The position numbers and the translations under genes are program-made. The notes under the pieces are model-generated. The model was not told where the DNA came from, made no database searches, and saw only the letters and a list, made by a program, of their open reading frames with translations. DNA of 24,286 bases from a virus. Below, piece after piece: positions 1-12,200 of this stretch; positions within the stretch are counted from its first letter, which is position 1, and each line of letters begins with the position of its first letter. The stretch spans positions 1 through 24,286 of the IMG/VR virus record IMGVR_UViG_3300030105_002982. One strand, written 5' to 3'.

Positions 1-365
1 TTACCTAAATAATTTAATGTTTGAGGTGTAATTGCTAGTTGAGCTCCTTGTTGTAAAGTAATCGCTGAATAACCAACATCTAGTACTGGTAATTTAGCTG
101 TACCTCTTGGTAGCGTAGCTAACTTGTACTTCATTATTTGTGATTCTTCTGGAAATGCTTCTAATAAAGGCATTCCATCTATAGCTTCACCATAAAATGC
201 TGATCCAGATGGATGGTTTGGATTATAAAGTGTATAATCTATTTCATCATCTGCTAAAGCAAATTGTGTTATTCTAAAGGCACCGTTATTAGCTGCTAAT
301 AGCTCTCTTCCCTTTGTTGTTAAGATAGCGTCAACTGTTATTACTGAATTATTTAAATATCCCAT
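1..365 (-). CDS. Virion structural protein, N-terminal part (runs off left edge)
   Basis: The ATG at 365-363 opens a frame that stays open for 121 codons to the left edge, so the C-terminus is missing. The protein begins MGYLNNSVITVDAILTTKGR and continues with ITQFALADDEIDYTLYNP and a segment rich in small and acidic residues. I recall this N-terminal pattern from conserved hypothetical or structural proteins of marine T4-like phages, but cannot attach a defined function. It is the next gene after the 1755-residue virion protein, separated by 42 bases that hold two copies of the ATATTTATA motif. That suggests it starts its own transcription unit. The start is supported by the A-rich, Shine-Dalgarno-free upstream sequence shared by its neighbours. 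No signal peptide or membrane segment is visible. The structural role is inferred from context. Confidence 0.7.
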   Translation of the reverse strand, partial: MGYLNNSVITVDAILTTKGRELLAANNGAFRITQFALADDEIDYTLYNPNHPSGSAFYGEAIDGMPLLEAFPEESQIMKYKLATLPRGTAKLPVLDVGYSAITLQQGAQLAITPQTLNYLG

Positions 366-378
366 TGTTTAATTTTTA

Positions 379-406
379 TATAAATATTGTTATATGTTAT
401 AAATAT
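379..406 (-). promoter_or_regulatory. Tandem ATATTTATA motifs before a virion gene (candidate late promoter)
   Basis: Two copies of ATATTTATA (minus strand) lie at 387-379 and 406-398, 19 bases apart, in the 42-base gap before the start at 365. Spacers to the ATG are 13 and 32 bases. The same nine-mer recurs before four other genes. It shares TAT..ATA with the T4 late promoter TATAAATA but differs in the centre. The promoter function is inferred. Confidence 0.4.
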
Positions 407-407
407 G

Positions 408-3400
408 TTACTCTATTAGTTTTTTATCTCTTAGGTCACGAATTACTTCATCTGGCGTAACTTCCAGCTCTATTATTGGATATTCCGGTTTAAGAATACC
501 ACTAGGCGTATTATCTGATTTTAATAGTGGTTTTATATATTCAATAAAACTACCTGAAGTTTCCATAATTGTTGTTGAACCTGTTGCATTTGCTCCTGTT
601 GAAGGACCAGTACCATCGTTATATGTTAATATATTATTGTCCGAAGATACGAACTCTTTTACGGTAGGCAACGAACCATATGGAAACACTCTATCTACTA
701 TTACTGAGTTAGGTGCATCTACATATCTTCTAATTAAGAAGAAATTTAAATCAATAGATGATGCAATAGGTCTATCAACAGTTAATCTAAGTTTATCTAT
801 ACCATTTATTATAAAATTCTGTTGTGGTGTAAGTACTGTGATTACTTTGTAAGAATACCTTTCATCATTTTGAAATCTAATTTCATCATTAATTCTAAAT
901 TCATATGGTACATTAGGTAATGGCCATGCTGTATCTTGTGGTTCTAAACCTCCTGGGAAGTTATTGTTTGCTGATGCAGTATAAGGTAAATATCCTTGAT
1001 AGTAACCTAAACCATAACTATTATTTCCATTAGGTGATTGTAATTCTAATATTGTATTTTGAAGTGTTACTGTTCCTGTTGGTGAGCCTTCTGTAAATGA
1101 TACAACTACATCATCTGTGTTTGCAAATGGGTTTGCATAATATGAAACATTACCACCATTTTGTAAATCATTAAAAAACGATATTGTTGCCCAATTATTT
1201 GAAGCATCAACATCTACTGCTGATATAGTTCCTGTCCAACTACGATTACTATTACCTACTACTTGAGCATACATTGTACCTAATGGTTGACTTGCACCAG
1301 TTGCTGTTTCTAAATTTGTAAGTATAGCAAGGGCTGAACCATTAGCTGCTGTTGTTCTTAAAGCTATCTGATTTGAACCTTCTTGATTATTAATTGTATA
1401 ATCTGAAGTTAACGTGAAAACTAAATCTGTATTAACAGTTCCAAATCCTGCATTTTCTAAGTATAATTTTTCAAATGTTATTGTATCACCCGCTACAAAA
1501 CCATTAGCTGTAGCAAGGTTTGAACTTAAAGTTGCATTTGTGATTGTAATTCCATCAGATGAAATACCAAATAAATTGCCAAATACTTGACCTTTTCCTG
1601 ATGTCGTTTGTGGGTATAAAAATCTAGTAGTTTGGTTAGTTGCAGTTACTGCATTTCTAGCTGCATTCCAAGTTTGACTGTTATTAGGAGTTAATCGTAA
1701 TGAACCACTTGCATTATTCCACATTATTTGTCCTACTGGTGGTTCGCTTATAATTGATGTTTGATCAAATGGTGTACTATTATTTCTCATTTGATATTGA
1801 AATTCATTGGCTGCTGAAGAACCGGATGTAAAATTCCAATATGGGAAATTTAAAGCATTAGATTGTAAACTAGATGCTGCTTGGCCTCCTATTACATTCA
1901 TTGATACATAAGGACCATCTGATGGTATATTTGTTGTATATGGTACTGGATTTGAATTTGAACCCCCACTTGCACCATCTGAAAATTGTGGTAAGTATGT
2001 TGGGTTAAATCTATTTCTTTGAGCTTCTCCGGTTTGTCCTGAACCATCTAATCCCCCTACTTCAGTATCATATTCACCTACCATTTGGAATCTATATCTT
2101 CTTCCAGATACTAAATCTACATTTGATTCAAAAGCAAAATCATAAGTTACATATTGTACTTTACCTACAGTATATCCTGCACCACTTAAATAATTTTCAA
2201 TGTCATTAGCTTCAACTTCATATGTGTATTCTGTCTTTTGAGCATTAAAACCAACGTTATCAGATAGTGACCATAAAGGTACCACTGCTATATCACCATT
2301 TGGAGTACCATCTATATCTCCAAAATAAAATGTCATTGTAGGTTCTTGATATCCTTGTGGTGAAGCATTAGATAACCATTGGAATGGTTCGTCTGTCCAT
2401 TGAGCCGTTCCTAATTCTAAATCTGTGTTAGTTGTAGATTCAAATCTAAATGATACTGTACCTACATCACCTGCTTTATATTTTGTTTTTTTCTTATTTT
2501 GTTTTTTAACAAATTTCTTTGTTTTATATCTAGATGGGAATGTTGATGGTTGAACAAACGTTCCTCTAATTTGATAATCATCACTTAAATCTGTTGAACC
2601 TGAACCTAATGGATCTGCTGTAAAGAAAACTTCACCTGGATTACCAAAATATTCTGTACCAAATACATCTGTTGGTGCTGTATATGGAGTTGCGATTGAT
2701 GATGTTATAATAGGTAATTCAATTACACCATTTACATCTGGATTTGCTCTTTTAACACCCCAACCTGATCCTGAAGATATTGTAAACCTAGTACTATCAA
2801 AAGCACCTGGAACTTGAGGCATTATTTGTGTTGTTTGTGTTGCTATACCCTGAGCAATGTTAAAATAATTTACATTAATAGCATTTTGTTCTTGTGATAG
2901 CTTATTTGAACCCTGAGATGTCATATCATATTCTATATATGATGATGTTACATTTGATATTTGTTCTGCGTTACCAGCTATTGGAATTGCTTGTGCAAAA
3001 TCGTTAGCTGATGTTTGAGAATATAATAATGGTATCGCTTGTTTTCCTACTTTAAAGGTAGATTGAAAACCATTTAAAGCATCAAACTGTGTTGATCCTG
3101 ATACTTGATTAATACCTACTTGACCTAATCCTCCTTCATCCCATGTACCTAATACATCAAATGCTGTGTATTCTGATAGTAATGGGTTTAAAGCATCTCC
3201 ACCAGCATTAATCATATACAATATATTAAATTGTGTTTTTGAATTTACTACTGGATATGGGTCTGTTACTTGATCACAATATGCTAAATAAGCTCTCTTG
3301 TAATCTATAACGGGTGAATTACCAAACCCACCTTCTAATCCTATTATTGAATTATAATTGTATGCTGTTGTAAATGATCCAACATATCTATTATTTAACC

Positions 3401-5675
3401 AAGAATCTGTTGTATAATTCGATTCTGGTACTGTAGATTTTCTAGCTGAACCTGATAGTATCTGTTGAAAATTAGTAGGATCATAAGGATCTGTTTGATA
3501 TTCAACTAATTGTATGTTTTTATTATTTCTTTCTTGTACTACATTATTTAATAATGGTTGACATTCAGGCGCATTTGAAAATCCATCTGTGCCTTTATAT
3601 GAGTTATCTATAAATGTAGGTACTCTACCATCTCCACCTTCTTGTGAAGCAGCATTGTTAAATTCTAATGTATATTCGCTTACAACAAGTGAATTTTGAA
3701 CTAAAGATGCTAAATCTGATCCAGATGTAACTGATAAAGATAAATTTAAGCAATCTTGAAATGTTATTGATGATGAAGGCAATACAAAACTTGTTGTAAT
3801 TGCTACACCATTATTCCCATAATCACCACCTAAAGTAATAAATTCTTCTGTGTGTAATGGTGAATCTGATTCTTTAGGTACATTAGTTGGATAATTACCT
3901 TTATATATGTTTATTGAAGCTGTAGGCCATGATGTCCCATCTCCTTCTTCACCTTCACCATAAACTGGTGTAGCAGGTGAAATAGCATATGTTGAACTTG
4001 CATCATCATATTTTGCACCATCATCACTACCTGTCCAAGCATTTAACAACATTGAAGCTGTTACATAAATATCTTCAGTTGGTAATTGATTAAATACATA
4101 AAGACCATCTATAGATTCACTAAGTGAAGATGATAATGATAAATAAACATCACTTATCCTTGAAGAATATATGTCTATAGGTGCGGTTCCTGCTGCTGTT
4201 GGAGAATTTAATTCTAATGTAAATGTTTGAGATGAAACATCATCTGATGCAGATACTGTTCCAGGTAATGCTATAAATGTAGCATTAAATCCCTCATTTA
4301 TTATTGAAAAATTAGGTACTCCAGTTGAACCTGTATAATCTAATCTAACAGGTTGGTTATTATTTATATTTACTGTTGCTTTATATTCTACATAAGTATC
4401 GAGTTGTGCCCATAATCCAAATTGACATGATCCAGTTGCTGCTGTTCCATCAGCAGATGTTGTATCAAAATCACTTGAAGTAAATGACCACTCTCCTTCA
4501 AAAAACTTAACTGAATTTGAAAATAAAGGGTTAGTATTTAATTGTGTTGTTTGTTCTTGTGATACTTTACCTATTAATTGCGCACCATTAAATGAAGCAG
4601 ATATCGCAGCATTATTAGCTGGAGGCCATGTTCCATTAATTTGTGGTGTATTAACTGTAAATGTCCAGTAATCTGGAGATTCAGCCATTGATGCAATTGT
4701 ATAAGCTGCTGAGTTATTTGTAAATCCAACTTCGGAAAGAACAATTTGACCCATTGGTTTTCCAGCATTACCAGATTGGCTAATGTTGCTTATAACAAGA
4801 CTTAAATTTAATCCTGTACCACTTTGTCCTGTATTGTATGTAATAGATGTCACACTCGCTGCTGTTGCATTGTTAGCTGCTACTTTTGCGTTTGTAGGAT
4901 CTCCTCCTGCTATCGATGTATTCCAATTTTTATCAGCGTGTGCATTTGCTCCTCTACCTTCAACTTCTGAAGTTTCTAAGTAAATATTCCAAAGTGAACC
5001 CACTACTGGTGGTGTTCCTAATGAAGAATATTTTGTATAAACCCATGGACGTATTTGTCTTTGACCATCAATTATTGAAAATGAACCTGAGCTAAATGAT
5101 TGTGATACTAAAAATTGATTGTTAGGTTGGTCTAAATTACCAACTATACCTTGTTGTTTTACATTGTAAACATTATTAAAAGGTATTATACCATTATTAG
5201 TTGCTGTGCCTTCATTAAAAATCTTTCCAACAGGAAGAAATGGTTGTGTTCCCACACCTGATCCCGTTTCGGTTAGCATATATAATTTGTAAGGTCGATG
5301 TAAATACGCGTTATATTGCGTGTGATTAGAATCTCCCGGACCAGCATCTGTTGGCGTACCTACTGGTGTAGTATTAGCTGGTTGTATGCCTCTATAAATC
5401 CACAATTCTTGATCATCTTCTATGGGAATTGAAAAACCTGGGTTACCAGCAGAAAAACTTGCCGAATTATATACGGCTGAGCTTTGATAAGTAATTGCTT
5501 GACCAATAGATTTAATTTTGGCTACCGTATTTAAATCCGTAATTGGGAAATTCTTACTACTAGTTAGTAATGCGTTCATATCTGACACATTAACTATGGT
5601 ATTGCCCTCAGATCCTACTAAGATTTGATTCGTATCTTGTTTATAGTAGTAATTTACTTGTGGTTGTACAGCCAT
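408..5675 (-). CDS. Giant virion structural protein (1755 aa), probable tail fibre or baseplate appendage
   Basis: This is a 1755-residue protein with no signal peptide or membrane span. It is rich in Ser, Thr, Asn, Gly and short SGS-type turns, the composition of beta-rich phage fibres. No domain is recognised with certainty. Residues about 1049-1067 form a striking basic patch (10 Lys in 18 residues: YKTKKFVKK then QNKKKTKYK) in an otherwise neutral to acidic chain. It is followed by a beta domain rich in aromatic residues. Residues about 1376-1430 (GFVAGDTITF, then DLVFTLTSDY) weakly resemble a beta module repeated in the 2281- and 510-residue proteins. The end (VTPDEVIRDLRDKKLIE) is charged and helical. 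The start codon overlaps the stop of the upstream nucleotidyltransferase-fold gene as TAATG, implying coupled translation. Position beside baseplate genes supports a virion role. Tail fibre versus baseplate component cannot be decided. Confidence 0.75.
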   Translation of the reverse strand: MAVQPQVNYYYKQDTNQILVGSEGNTIVNVSDMNALLTSSKNFPITDLNTVAKIKSIGQAITYQSSAVYNSASFSAGNPGFSIPIEDDQELWIYRGIQPANTTPVGTPTDAGPGDSNHTQYNAYLHRPYKLYMLTETGSGVGTQPFLPVGKIFNEGTATNNGIIPFNNVYNVKQQGIVGNLDQPNNQFLVSQSFSSGSFSIIDGQRQIRPWVYTKYSSLGTPPVVGSLWNIYLETSEVEGRGANAHADKNWNTSIAGGDPTNAKVAANNATAASVTSITYNTGQSGTGLNLSLVISNISQSGNAGKPMGQIVLSEVGFTNNSAAYTIASMAESPDYWTFTVNTPQINGTWPPANNAAISASFNGAQLIGKVSQEQTTQLNTNPLFSNSVKFFEGEWSFTSSDFDTTSADGTAATGSCQFGLWAQLDTYVEYKATVNINNNQPVRLDYTGSTGVPNFSIINEGFNATFIALPGTVSASDDVSSQTFTLELNSPTAAGTAPIDIYSSRISDVYLSLSSSLSESIDGLYVFNQLPTEDIYVTASMLLNAWTGSDDGAKYDDASSTYAISPATPVYGEGEEGDGTSWPTASINIYKGNYPTNVPKESDSPLHTEEFITLGGDYGNNGVAITTSFVLPSSSITFQDCLNLSLSVTSGSDLASLVQNSLVVSEYTLEFNNAASQEGGDGRVPTFIDNSYKGTDGFSNAPECQPLLNNVVQERNNKNIQLVEYQTDPYDPTNFQQILSGSARKSTVPESNYTTDSWLNNRYVGSFTTAYNYNSIIGLEGGFGNSPVIDYKRAYLAYCDQVTDPYPVVNSKTQFNILYMINAGGDALNPLLSEYTAFDVLGTWDEGGLGQVGINQVSGSTQFDALNGFQSTFKVGKQAIPLLYSQTSANDFAQAIPIAGNAEQISNVTSSYIEYDMTSQGSNKLSQEQNAINVNYFNIAQGIATQTTQIMPQVPGAFDSTRFTISSGSGWGVKRANPDVNGVIELPIITSSIATPYTAPTDVFGTEYFGNPGEVFFTADPLGSGSTDLSDDYQIRGTFVQPSTFPSRYKTKKFVKKQNKKKTKYKAGDVGTVSFRFESTTNTDLELGTAQWTDEPFQWLSNASPQGYQEPTMTFYFGDIDGTPNGDIAVVPLWSLSDNVGFNAQKTEYTYEVEANDIENYLSGAGYTVGKVQYVTYDFAFESNVDLVSGRRYRFQMVGEYDTEVGGLDGSGQTGEAQRNRFNPTYLPQFSDGASGGSNSNPVPYTTNIPSDGPYVSMNVIGGQAASSLQSNALNFPYWNFTSGSSAANEFQYQMRNNSTPFDQTSIISEPPVGQIMWNNASGSLRLTPNNSQTWNAARNAVTATNQTTRFLYPQTTSGKGQVFGNLFGISSDGITITNATLSSNLATANGFVAGDTITFEKLYLENAGFGTVNTDLVFTLTSDYTINNQEGSNQIALRTTAANGSALAILTNLETATGASQPLGTMYAQVVGNSNRSWTGTISAVDVDASNNWATISFFNDLQNGGNVSYYANPFANTDDVVVSFTEGSPTGTVTLQNTILELQSPNGNNSYGLGYYQGYLPYTASANNNFPGGLEPQDTAWPLPNVPYEFRINDEIRFQNDERYSYKVITVLTPQQNFIINGIDKLRLTVDRPIASSIDLNFFLIRRYVDAPNSVIVDRVFPYGSLPTVKEFVSSDNNILTYNDGTGPSTGANATGSTTIMETSGSFIEYIKPLLKSDNTPSGILKPEYPIIELEVTPDEVIRDLRDKKLIE

Positions 5676-6211
5676 TAACTCGTTGGTTTATTGTTATAAA
5701 TATAGTCAGACATTTTCTGTAATCCAAGGGTATATTTACCTTCTTTTTCCATTTTTTGTCTCCATTTAAAAGATTTATTAGGTTTAGTATATTTATTTTG
5801 AAATAATCCAGGAAATATCTCTTCTCCTTCGAATTTTTTTATAATATGTTCTTCACCTCTTATTTTTTCTACTTCATTGAAATTACTAATTCTTTTATGA
5901 GGTAGGAAAGTTTTGTCATATATTTTATCTTGCCATACAATATCTACTAATAGCCAGTGTTTAAACCCTATTTTTATACCTTCATCTAATACATATTTTA
6001 AGTCATCAGGGTATTTAAAATTACCAGTTAATATTATATCAACATCCCAAGTTTGTGTTCCTTCTATAGTTCCCCCAGCTATGTAAACTTCAAATTGGTC
6101 TAGATATTTGGTTTCTTTAAATGAATTCCACCAAACTAACACCGCTTCTGTTGTAGGTCGTTCCCAAGGTCTACTTGTAGATATTTCTCCTATTCTATAT
6201 AACTGGTTCAT
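5675..6211 (-). CDS. Nucleotidyltransferase-fold protein
   Basis: This 178-residue soluble protein carries the signature of the DNA polymerase beta-like nucleotidyltransferase superfamily. The sequence YIAGGTIEGTQTWDVDIIL (residues 43-61) matches the hG[GS]...Dh[DE]h pattern, with G46-G47 and carboxylates D56 and D58. A third carboxylate, D90, sits in the next hydrophobic strand (HWLLVDIVW). All three metal-binding acids are therefore present and the enzyme could be active; its substrate cannot be read from sequence. The C-terminal 70 residues are Lys- and aromatic-rich. It lies between two giant virion genes, 11 bases after the 2281-residue gene, and its stop overlaps the next start (TAATG). 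That makes it co-expressed with virion proteins. The upstream region (AAAAGATTAAATT) lacks a Shine-Dalgarno sequence. Alternatives: an inactive fold recruited as a structural or assembly factor, or a host-modifying transferase. Confidence 0.6.
   Translation of the reverse strand: MNQLYRIGEISTSRPWERPTTEAVLVWWNSFKETKYLDQFEVYIAGGTIEGTQTWDVDIILTGNFKYPDDLKYVLDEGIKIGFKHWLLVDIVWQDKIYDKTFLPHKRISNFNEVEKIRGEEHIIKKFEGEEIFPGLFQNKYTKPNKSFKWRQKMEKEGKYTLGLQKMSDYIYNNKPTS
5695..5703 (-). promoter_or_regulatory. ATATTTATA motif before the 1755-aa virion gene
   Basis: The motif lies within the last codons of the nucleotidyltransferase-fold gene, 19 bases ahead of the ATG at 5675. It is the only one of the six copies inside a coding region, where it encodes part of DYIYNN. 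The promoter role is inferred from recurrence. Confidence 0.35.
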
Positions 6212-6222
6212 AATTTAATCTT

Positions 6223-9200
6223 TTATGGATTTGATCCAAATCCTCCACCATTATTTCCTTGGTCTTCTACTTGAAAATATTGTGTTATTGAACAAAATTG
6301 ACCTAGTTGACTTGGGTTCGATATGTTTATTATTGTTATGTATGCTGTTCTACTAAATAGACTTGAATTACCTCCACCTGTATATCCATTTTGTACTGTA
6401 AAAGTAACATTAGGATAAATACCTGTACCTGTTTGTGTTACATTAGCTGAAGGGGTAAGATTAGTTACCCAACCGAATCCATCAGCATATGTTAATTCAA
6501 CTTTCCATTGACCTGATTGATCTGTCATGCTAATAGCTGATGATAATGTTCCATTACCACTGTTAGAAAGGTTTGATATTCCGAGCCCACAACTAAGAGT
6601 TATTAGGTTTGGATTATTTCCTGATGGGTTTGATGTTTGAGATAAGTTAACATTAGTTGCTGTTGGTACTGTAAATTTAGTAAATGATAAAGGTATTCTT
6701 TCAGCCGATGCTGTTATTGATCCTGTAAAGAATTGTAAATCTGTTGCTCCTAAATTTCCTAATGTAGATGATGCACTTAATATTAAAAATGTTGAACCAC
6801 CGTTTCCTCCAGTATCTCCAGCATTCATATACCAAGGGTATGTACTTACTTGATATGGATTAAGATCATCATTGTTTGTTTCGTTTGAACCTGTATTAAA
6901 GTTATTTAATGGGTCATATAAAAATCCATTTCCAATACCGGTTTCAACTAAACCTCCATCATTTGTTATATCAAACCAATTAGCTGTTGCCCATCCTCTA
7001 AAGAAGGATTCAGTTGAAAATAAAGACGTTGCTGAATCTGATTCTGGTGGGAAATAACCTTGTGCTACTGATCTTGTAATTCCTGATTCATGTACTACAT
7101 TTGGATCTACTCCAGATGATGTAGCATAATAAACAAATTGTCCACTTGCACTAAATGAGAAATCATAAAATAACTCATCAAATGATGTTACCGCCTCTGT
7201 TGATGGCTCTTGGTTTACAAATATTAATGCACTGTTGTTTGTGTTATTTAATTGGTTTTGTAGTGATACATTACTTATAAAATAATTTTCAAACCCATCA
7301 TCTAATAAAGTATTAAGATAATCTGCTGCTCCTGTTAACGTATAAGTAATAAATCGTGAATCTTGAATAAACGATAATGTACCTTCTCCATTAATGTCTT
7401 CTTCAGACATTTTTATATATTTTACCTTATTTGAAGGTACAGGATCTAATTGTTGTGTACCTAATACTAAAGTAAGTGCAGCACTAGCAGCTGTAATACC
7501 TGCTGTTACTAATGCTGTTTGTTTTATATTTATCGTTCTATCACCATTATATTTTTTAGTTACACCTGAAAATAAATCATCTGCTCTAAGTGTTAATACT
7601 AAATCATCTCCTGGATTACCAATAAGAGCTTTTGCAATTGTAACTGTATCTCCTACATCATAAAGTGCGCCTTGAACTGTTGCTTGAATAGTTGCTACGC
7701 TTTGAGCATCTACAACAACTGTAAATCGTGCATTACCATCTCCTGTTCCTGATGTAGTTGCTACTACATTTGTATATGTACCGTTTGTAGCTAATGTTAC
7801 ATTAGTTGAAATTGCGTTAGTTAAATTGTTGGTTTTTATTATAAAAGATGTATCAACAAAAGAAGCTTTATTTAATGAAAAATTATTTGTTCCTGGGTTA
7901 AAATTTATAAATGATAATTCTATTATACCACCAGCTCCTTGTGCACCTGGTCCTGTATATGTAAAATCTGATACTCTATAATTTCCTCCACCATTTGCTA
8001 CATTATTTGTAATAGCTAAGTTTGGATTTAATGCTCTTCCATCTCCTGGAAAAGATACAGTATCTGCCCAAAACCAATTATTCCCATGTTGAGGTTGGAA
8101 TTGATTTGCATCACTTATAAAATCATTTTCTTTAATAGTGTTATCATTAAACCATTGTATGTAAAAGAAATAATCAATCCTTGCATCCTGTCCAAAAAAT
8201 GCTTTACATGGTTCTGTCTGTAATATACCAGGTGTTAAAACGTTTATAAATTCACCATTATAAAATTCTCTTTGATCAAATCTTTGTAAGTCATATGGTG
8301 CTTGACCATAAACATTAGATGTTGATTCTGTAATACTAGAACCCATAGGCATTCCAATACCTAATTGTGTTTGTAATGGTTCTGTAAATTGTTGAACAAC
8401 TCCTGGGTATAATTGAGCAAACATTGAAGCCGAAACTTCTGCTGCTGTTTTACCACTATAAGGACCTTCATTTAAAGTAAATGTAGTTCTATATGAAGCT
8501 GTTACATTTGATTGTGGTTCAGGTACTGCTGATAAAAATGGTATAAATTGTGGAAATGATGATGTATTAAAAGTACCAGTACTAAAAATAGTTTGAATGG
8601 CTGTTACGTCCATATCCCAATAACCATCCTTATTTGGTGATGATGAATTAACTGCCCCTACTTCTAAAATTAAATCTCTATCATATGATGCTGGGAATCC
8701 AGCTGCAATTAAGGCTGTTTGTGATATTGTTATTGTTTCACCAATATTATAATCTAAACCTATATCTTCAATTACACACCTTACATTAATAAAGTTGTAA
8801 TTATTTGAATTATTAACTTTAATTGTAATTCCTGTTCCATTACCACTTGTTGATGATGGCGACATTACTACACTAACGCCACTTGCTCCTGCTACTCCAC
8901 CTGAATTAGGTTGTTGATTAATTGTCAATTGAGTACTCTGTAGAAGAGGTGGTGATATATAATTAAGTGAATTAACTTTATATTTAGCTTTTATATCTCT
9001 TTGATATTGATTTTTATCAGGATTATATACTTTGTTTATAAAGTTAGTTGTTTGATCAAATTCAACTTCTAAACTATATTTACCTGGATTTTGAGCCATT
9101 GAAGCACTTGCTCTAGTAATTGGATTAAATATGTTTGAATTATAATCCGTAAGAGGTGCATTACCTAATGTTAATGAATCTGCAAATATCTTAGTAGCTG

Positions 9201-12200
9201 TAGCTCCATCTTGACTGTTAAAGGCAAAATATCCTAACGATGAAGACGCAACTGATGTTGATGCTATCGAGCTTGTAAAGTTATAAGTATAAGTAAATAT
9301 CTCATTTGATTCACTAATAGGAGCGGCAAATATATTATTAAATGGTTCAAATGCACCACCTGTTCCTCCACTATATCTATAAATTGAAGAACCACTTGCA
9401 AAGTTTTGCTGTGGGAAATCTGATGTTCCTAATGTAGGTGCTAAGTTGTTTATACCAACTACAATATTTACATCGTTAGCTACGGATGTTGGTGAACCTG
9501 GTGTTGCTTGTAATGCATTAATAGATGCTGATATTGACGCTGAGGATAATGTAATTATTTCTCCTATAGCATATCTACTACCTGTTAGTATTACTTGAAA
9601 CTCCGTAATTTGATTTGATTTAAGTAAAGGTATAAATGTAGCTCCGTTTCCAGATCCATTAGTTGTTCCTAATATTGCAGTTGTTCCTCTACCATTGTTA
9701 AAGTTAACTGTATCTTGTGCTGCTGATGCTGATATTACCTGGTCATTAATTAATGTTATTCCTGGTCTTTCTTTAGCATAGTGCACATTATAATCTCTTG
9801 CGAATGACTTAACAGAACCCGAATATTCAGGTACAGTATAAGACATTGAAGGTGGTGCTTGTTTATTTCTTTCTAATAAATTTTGTTTAATTACTACACC
9901 TGAACTTAATGTTGTTCTAGCAGGCGTAAAATCTTCTATCATTTTAAATAATGAATTATCAAAGAATTTAATTAATCTAATAAAATCATTTAAATCATAG
10001 CTACCAATGTATTTTTCAAAATATTCGTCTCTTAATTTATCTAATGCTGGATATGAATCTATTGATTCAGATATCTGTCTTGGATCACCTATGTATTCAC
10101 CTAAATTAAAATCACCTATTTGAGCAATTATGTCATCATTGATTTGATTTTGTGGTGAAAAAGCAACCTCTAAATAGTTAACACTTGGATTACTACCACT
10201 TGGGTATTCATTCTGTTGTACTGATCTATATGGTGATAATGTTGAGCCTGAAGGTATTACTGTATTAACTAAACGTATCTTATCAGATATTCTGTTTTTT
10301 ATACCTCCTGGTGTTTGATTATAATATATAGATTCTGTATTCTGTGACCAACTACCTGTGTCATTTCCTATTATATGAAAATCACTAGTATTTGGACTTC
10401 TAAATGATTGTGTTATATCCCAAGATCCTGTTATTTTAGGGTGTATTGATTGTCTACTAGATGTATTTAATTCTGTACCTAAATCTGCCCTAAATATTAA
10501 TTCTTGTGGTGTTGAGTTGATTGAGTTACCTTGTGTTGAGTATGGATTTACAACATAGTCATAAAATAAGCTTTCACTTAATACTACATCCCAATATCTT
10601 ACTTCTTGTAAAGAACCGGTTAAAGGTAAATAATCAATACTAGCAGCACCATATATATCTTGACCATATACTGCTAAACCATAATTTGATGTAGGTACTG
10701 GTCCTAATGTTAACGCACTTGCACTTGGGAAATATGATTTTTCTACTGACGTCCAATATTGAGGGTCTGTAATGTCTACTGATTTAACAGCTTTAAATCC
10801 TACTCCCTCTCCTATTCTATTAGCACCATAAATGTAAGCCTTTTTTGTAACTGCATCGTCATAATCAAATGATGCCTGTATTGACCACCAACCTCCATCG
10901 AAGAATGGTAAATCAATTTGTGCAAATTTTTCTTTATTATGTCCTACAGATCCTTCAGGGTAAAATCTTAATTGCCCATATGAATTATTATTAATCGGTA
11001 CAGAACCGCTATAAGATCCACTTTGGAATCCTGACCCTGTATATGAAAGCGTTATAAATGCTTTATTTGTATCACCTACCCAAACATTCTGATAAAAAGA
11101 TGATGTTGGTATTCCTGGTGTTTTAAATCTAAATTGTATTGATTGTGGGGACTTAGCAGGTGTTTCAGCTGATTCTATCCAACTATTATTCATCTGAAAT
11201 GATGAAGTAAGTGCTGTGTAATTTTTTATACCTTCTAAATGTAAAGCATAGTTAAATACTTCTTGTTTTAAATCCCAATCTTGTGTAAAATCCCTATCTC
11301 TACCTCCAAATTCGCTTACTCTTAAAATTGTAGACGGAATTCCATATGAAGTTATTAACGCTTTTAGTCCACCTACTGTACCTTTTTTCTTAAGTAAATA
11401 AGGTAAATTATGGTAAACACGCTTATATAACTGCTGGTCTACTTCGTTTAATGGGACTATATCATTCGATGCTGATATTGTATTATTCACGTATTCAAAC
11501 CCAGAAGGCGTGTTAACTACGCCACCTATTGAACCTGTCATGTTGGGGAATGGGAATGCACTACCTGATGGTGTTATTCCTAAAAATGCGGTATATAGAT
11601 CGTCAGTATTAAAGTTACTAGAATAAAGTTTTACACCAAAATCTCTAATTGCGTCAGCAACTAAATCCCTTGATATACCATAATCTAACCTGTTATCAGC
11701 ATTAAATCTATTTGTTAAATCTTTAGTATATAACCAAGTATTATCATACTGTTGAGCAACCATATCAACGAATAAATCATATTTAGCGTTGCTTGGATCT
11801 GATCTTAAATATTCTGGTATTGTGTTATATAAATAATCAGGATTTTCATCATCATATCTTGATGCTGTTCCTGCTTGTCCTAACTCATCAGTTGCATTTC
11901 CTAACCAATCTATTGCTTCAGTACTACCTGTAGTTGCTAGAATATAAGGAGGTGCGGATGTTGTTTTAGGCCATGATTTAGCTGATCCACTATTATAGTA
12001 TAAAAAATATTCATACCCATCAAAGTGTTTAGTTATATCTTCTACCTGAGCAGTTAGTACTGCCTTGCTTGAACTATATTCAATATTTACAGATGCATTA
12101 GGTATAACAGCTATTGAATTTGTAAGTCTTTCTATTAGGCCTACTTTATAACTGAAATTTTCTAATCTTGTAAATGCTGATGAAAAGTGAACGAAGTTTT

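Noticed and set aside
366-407. Intrinsic terminator between the 1755-residue gene and the next gene
   Set aside because: The sequence is A/T repeats without a stable stem followed by U-tract; the tandem ATATTTATA motifs explain it better.
637-852. Plus-strand open frame of 71 codons and similar short frames within the giant genes
   Set aside because: Each lies wholly inside a long minus-strand virion gene and shows low-complexity, non-protein-like translation.
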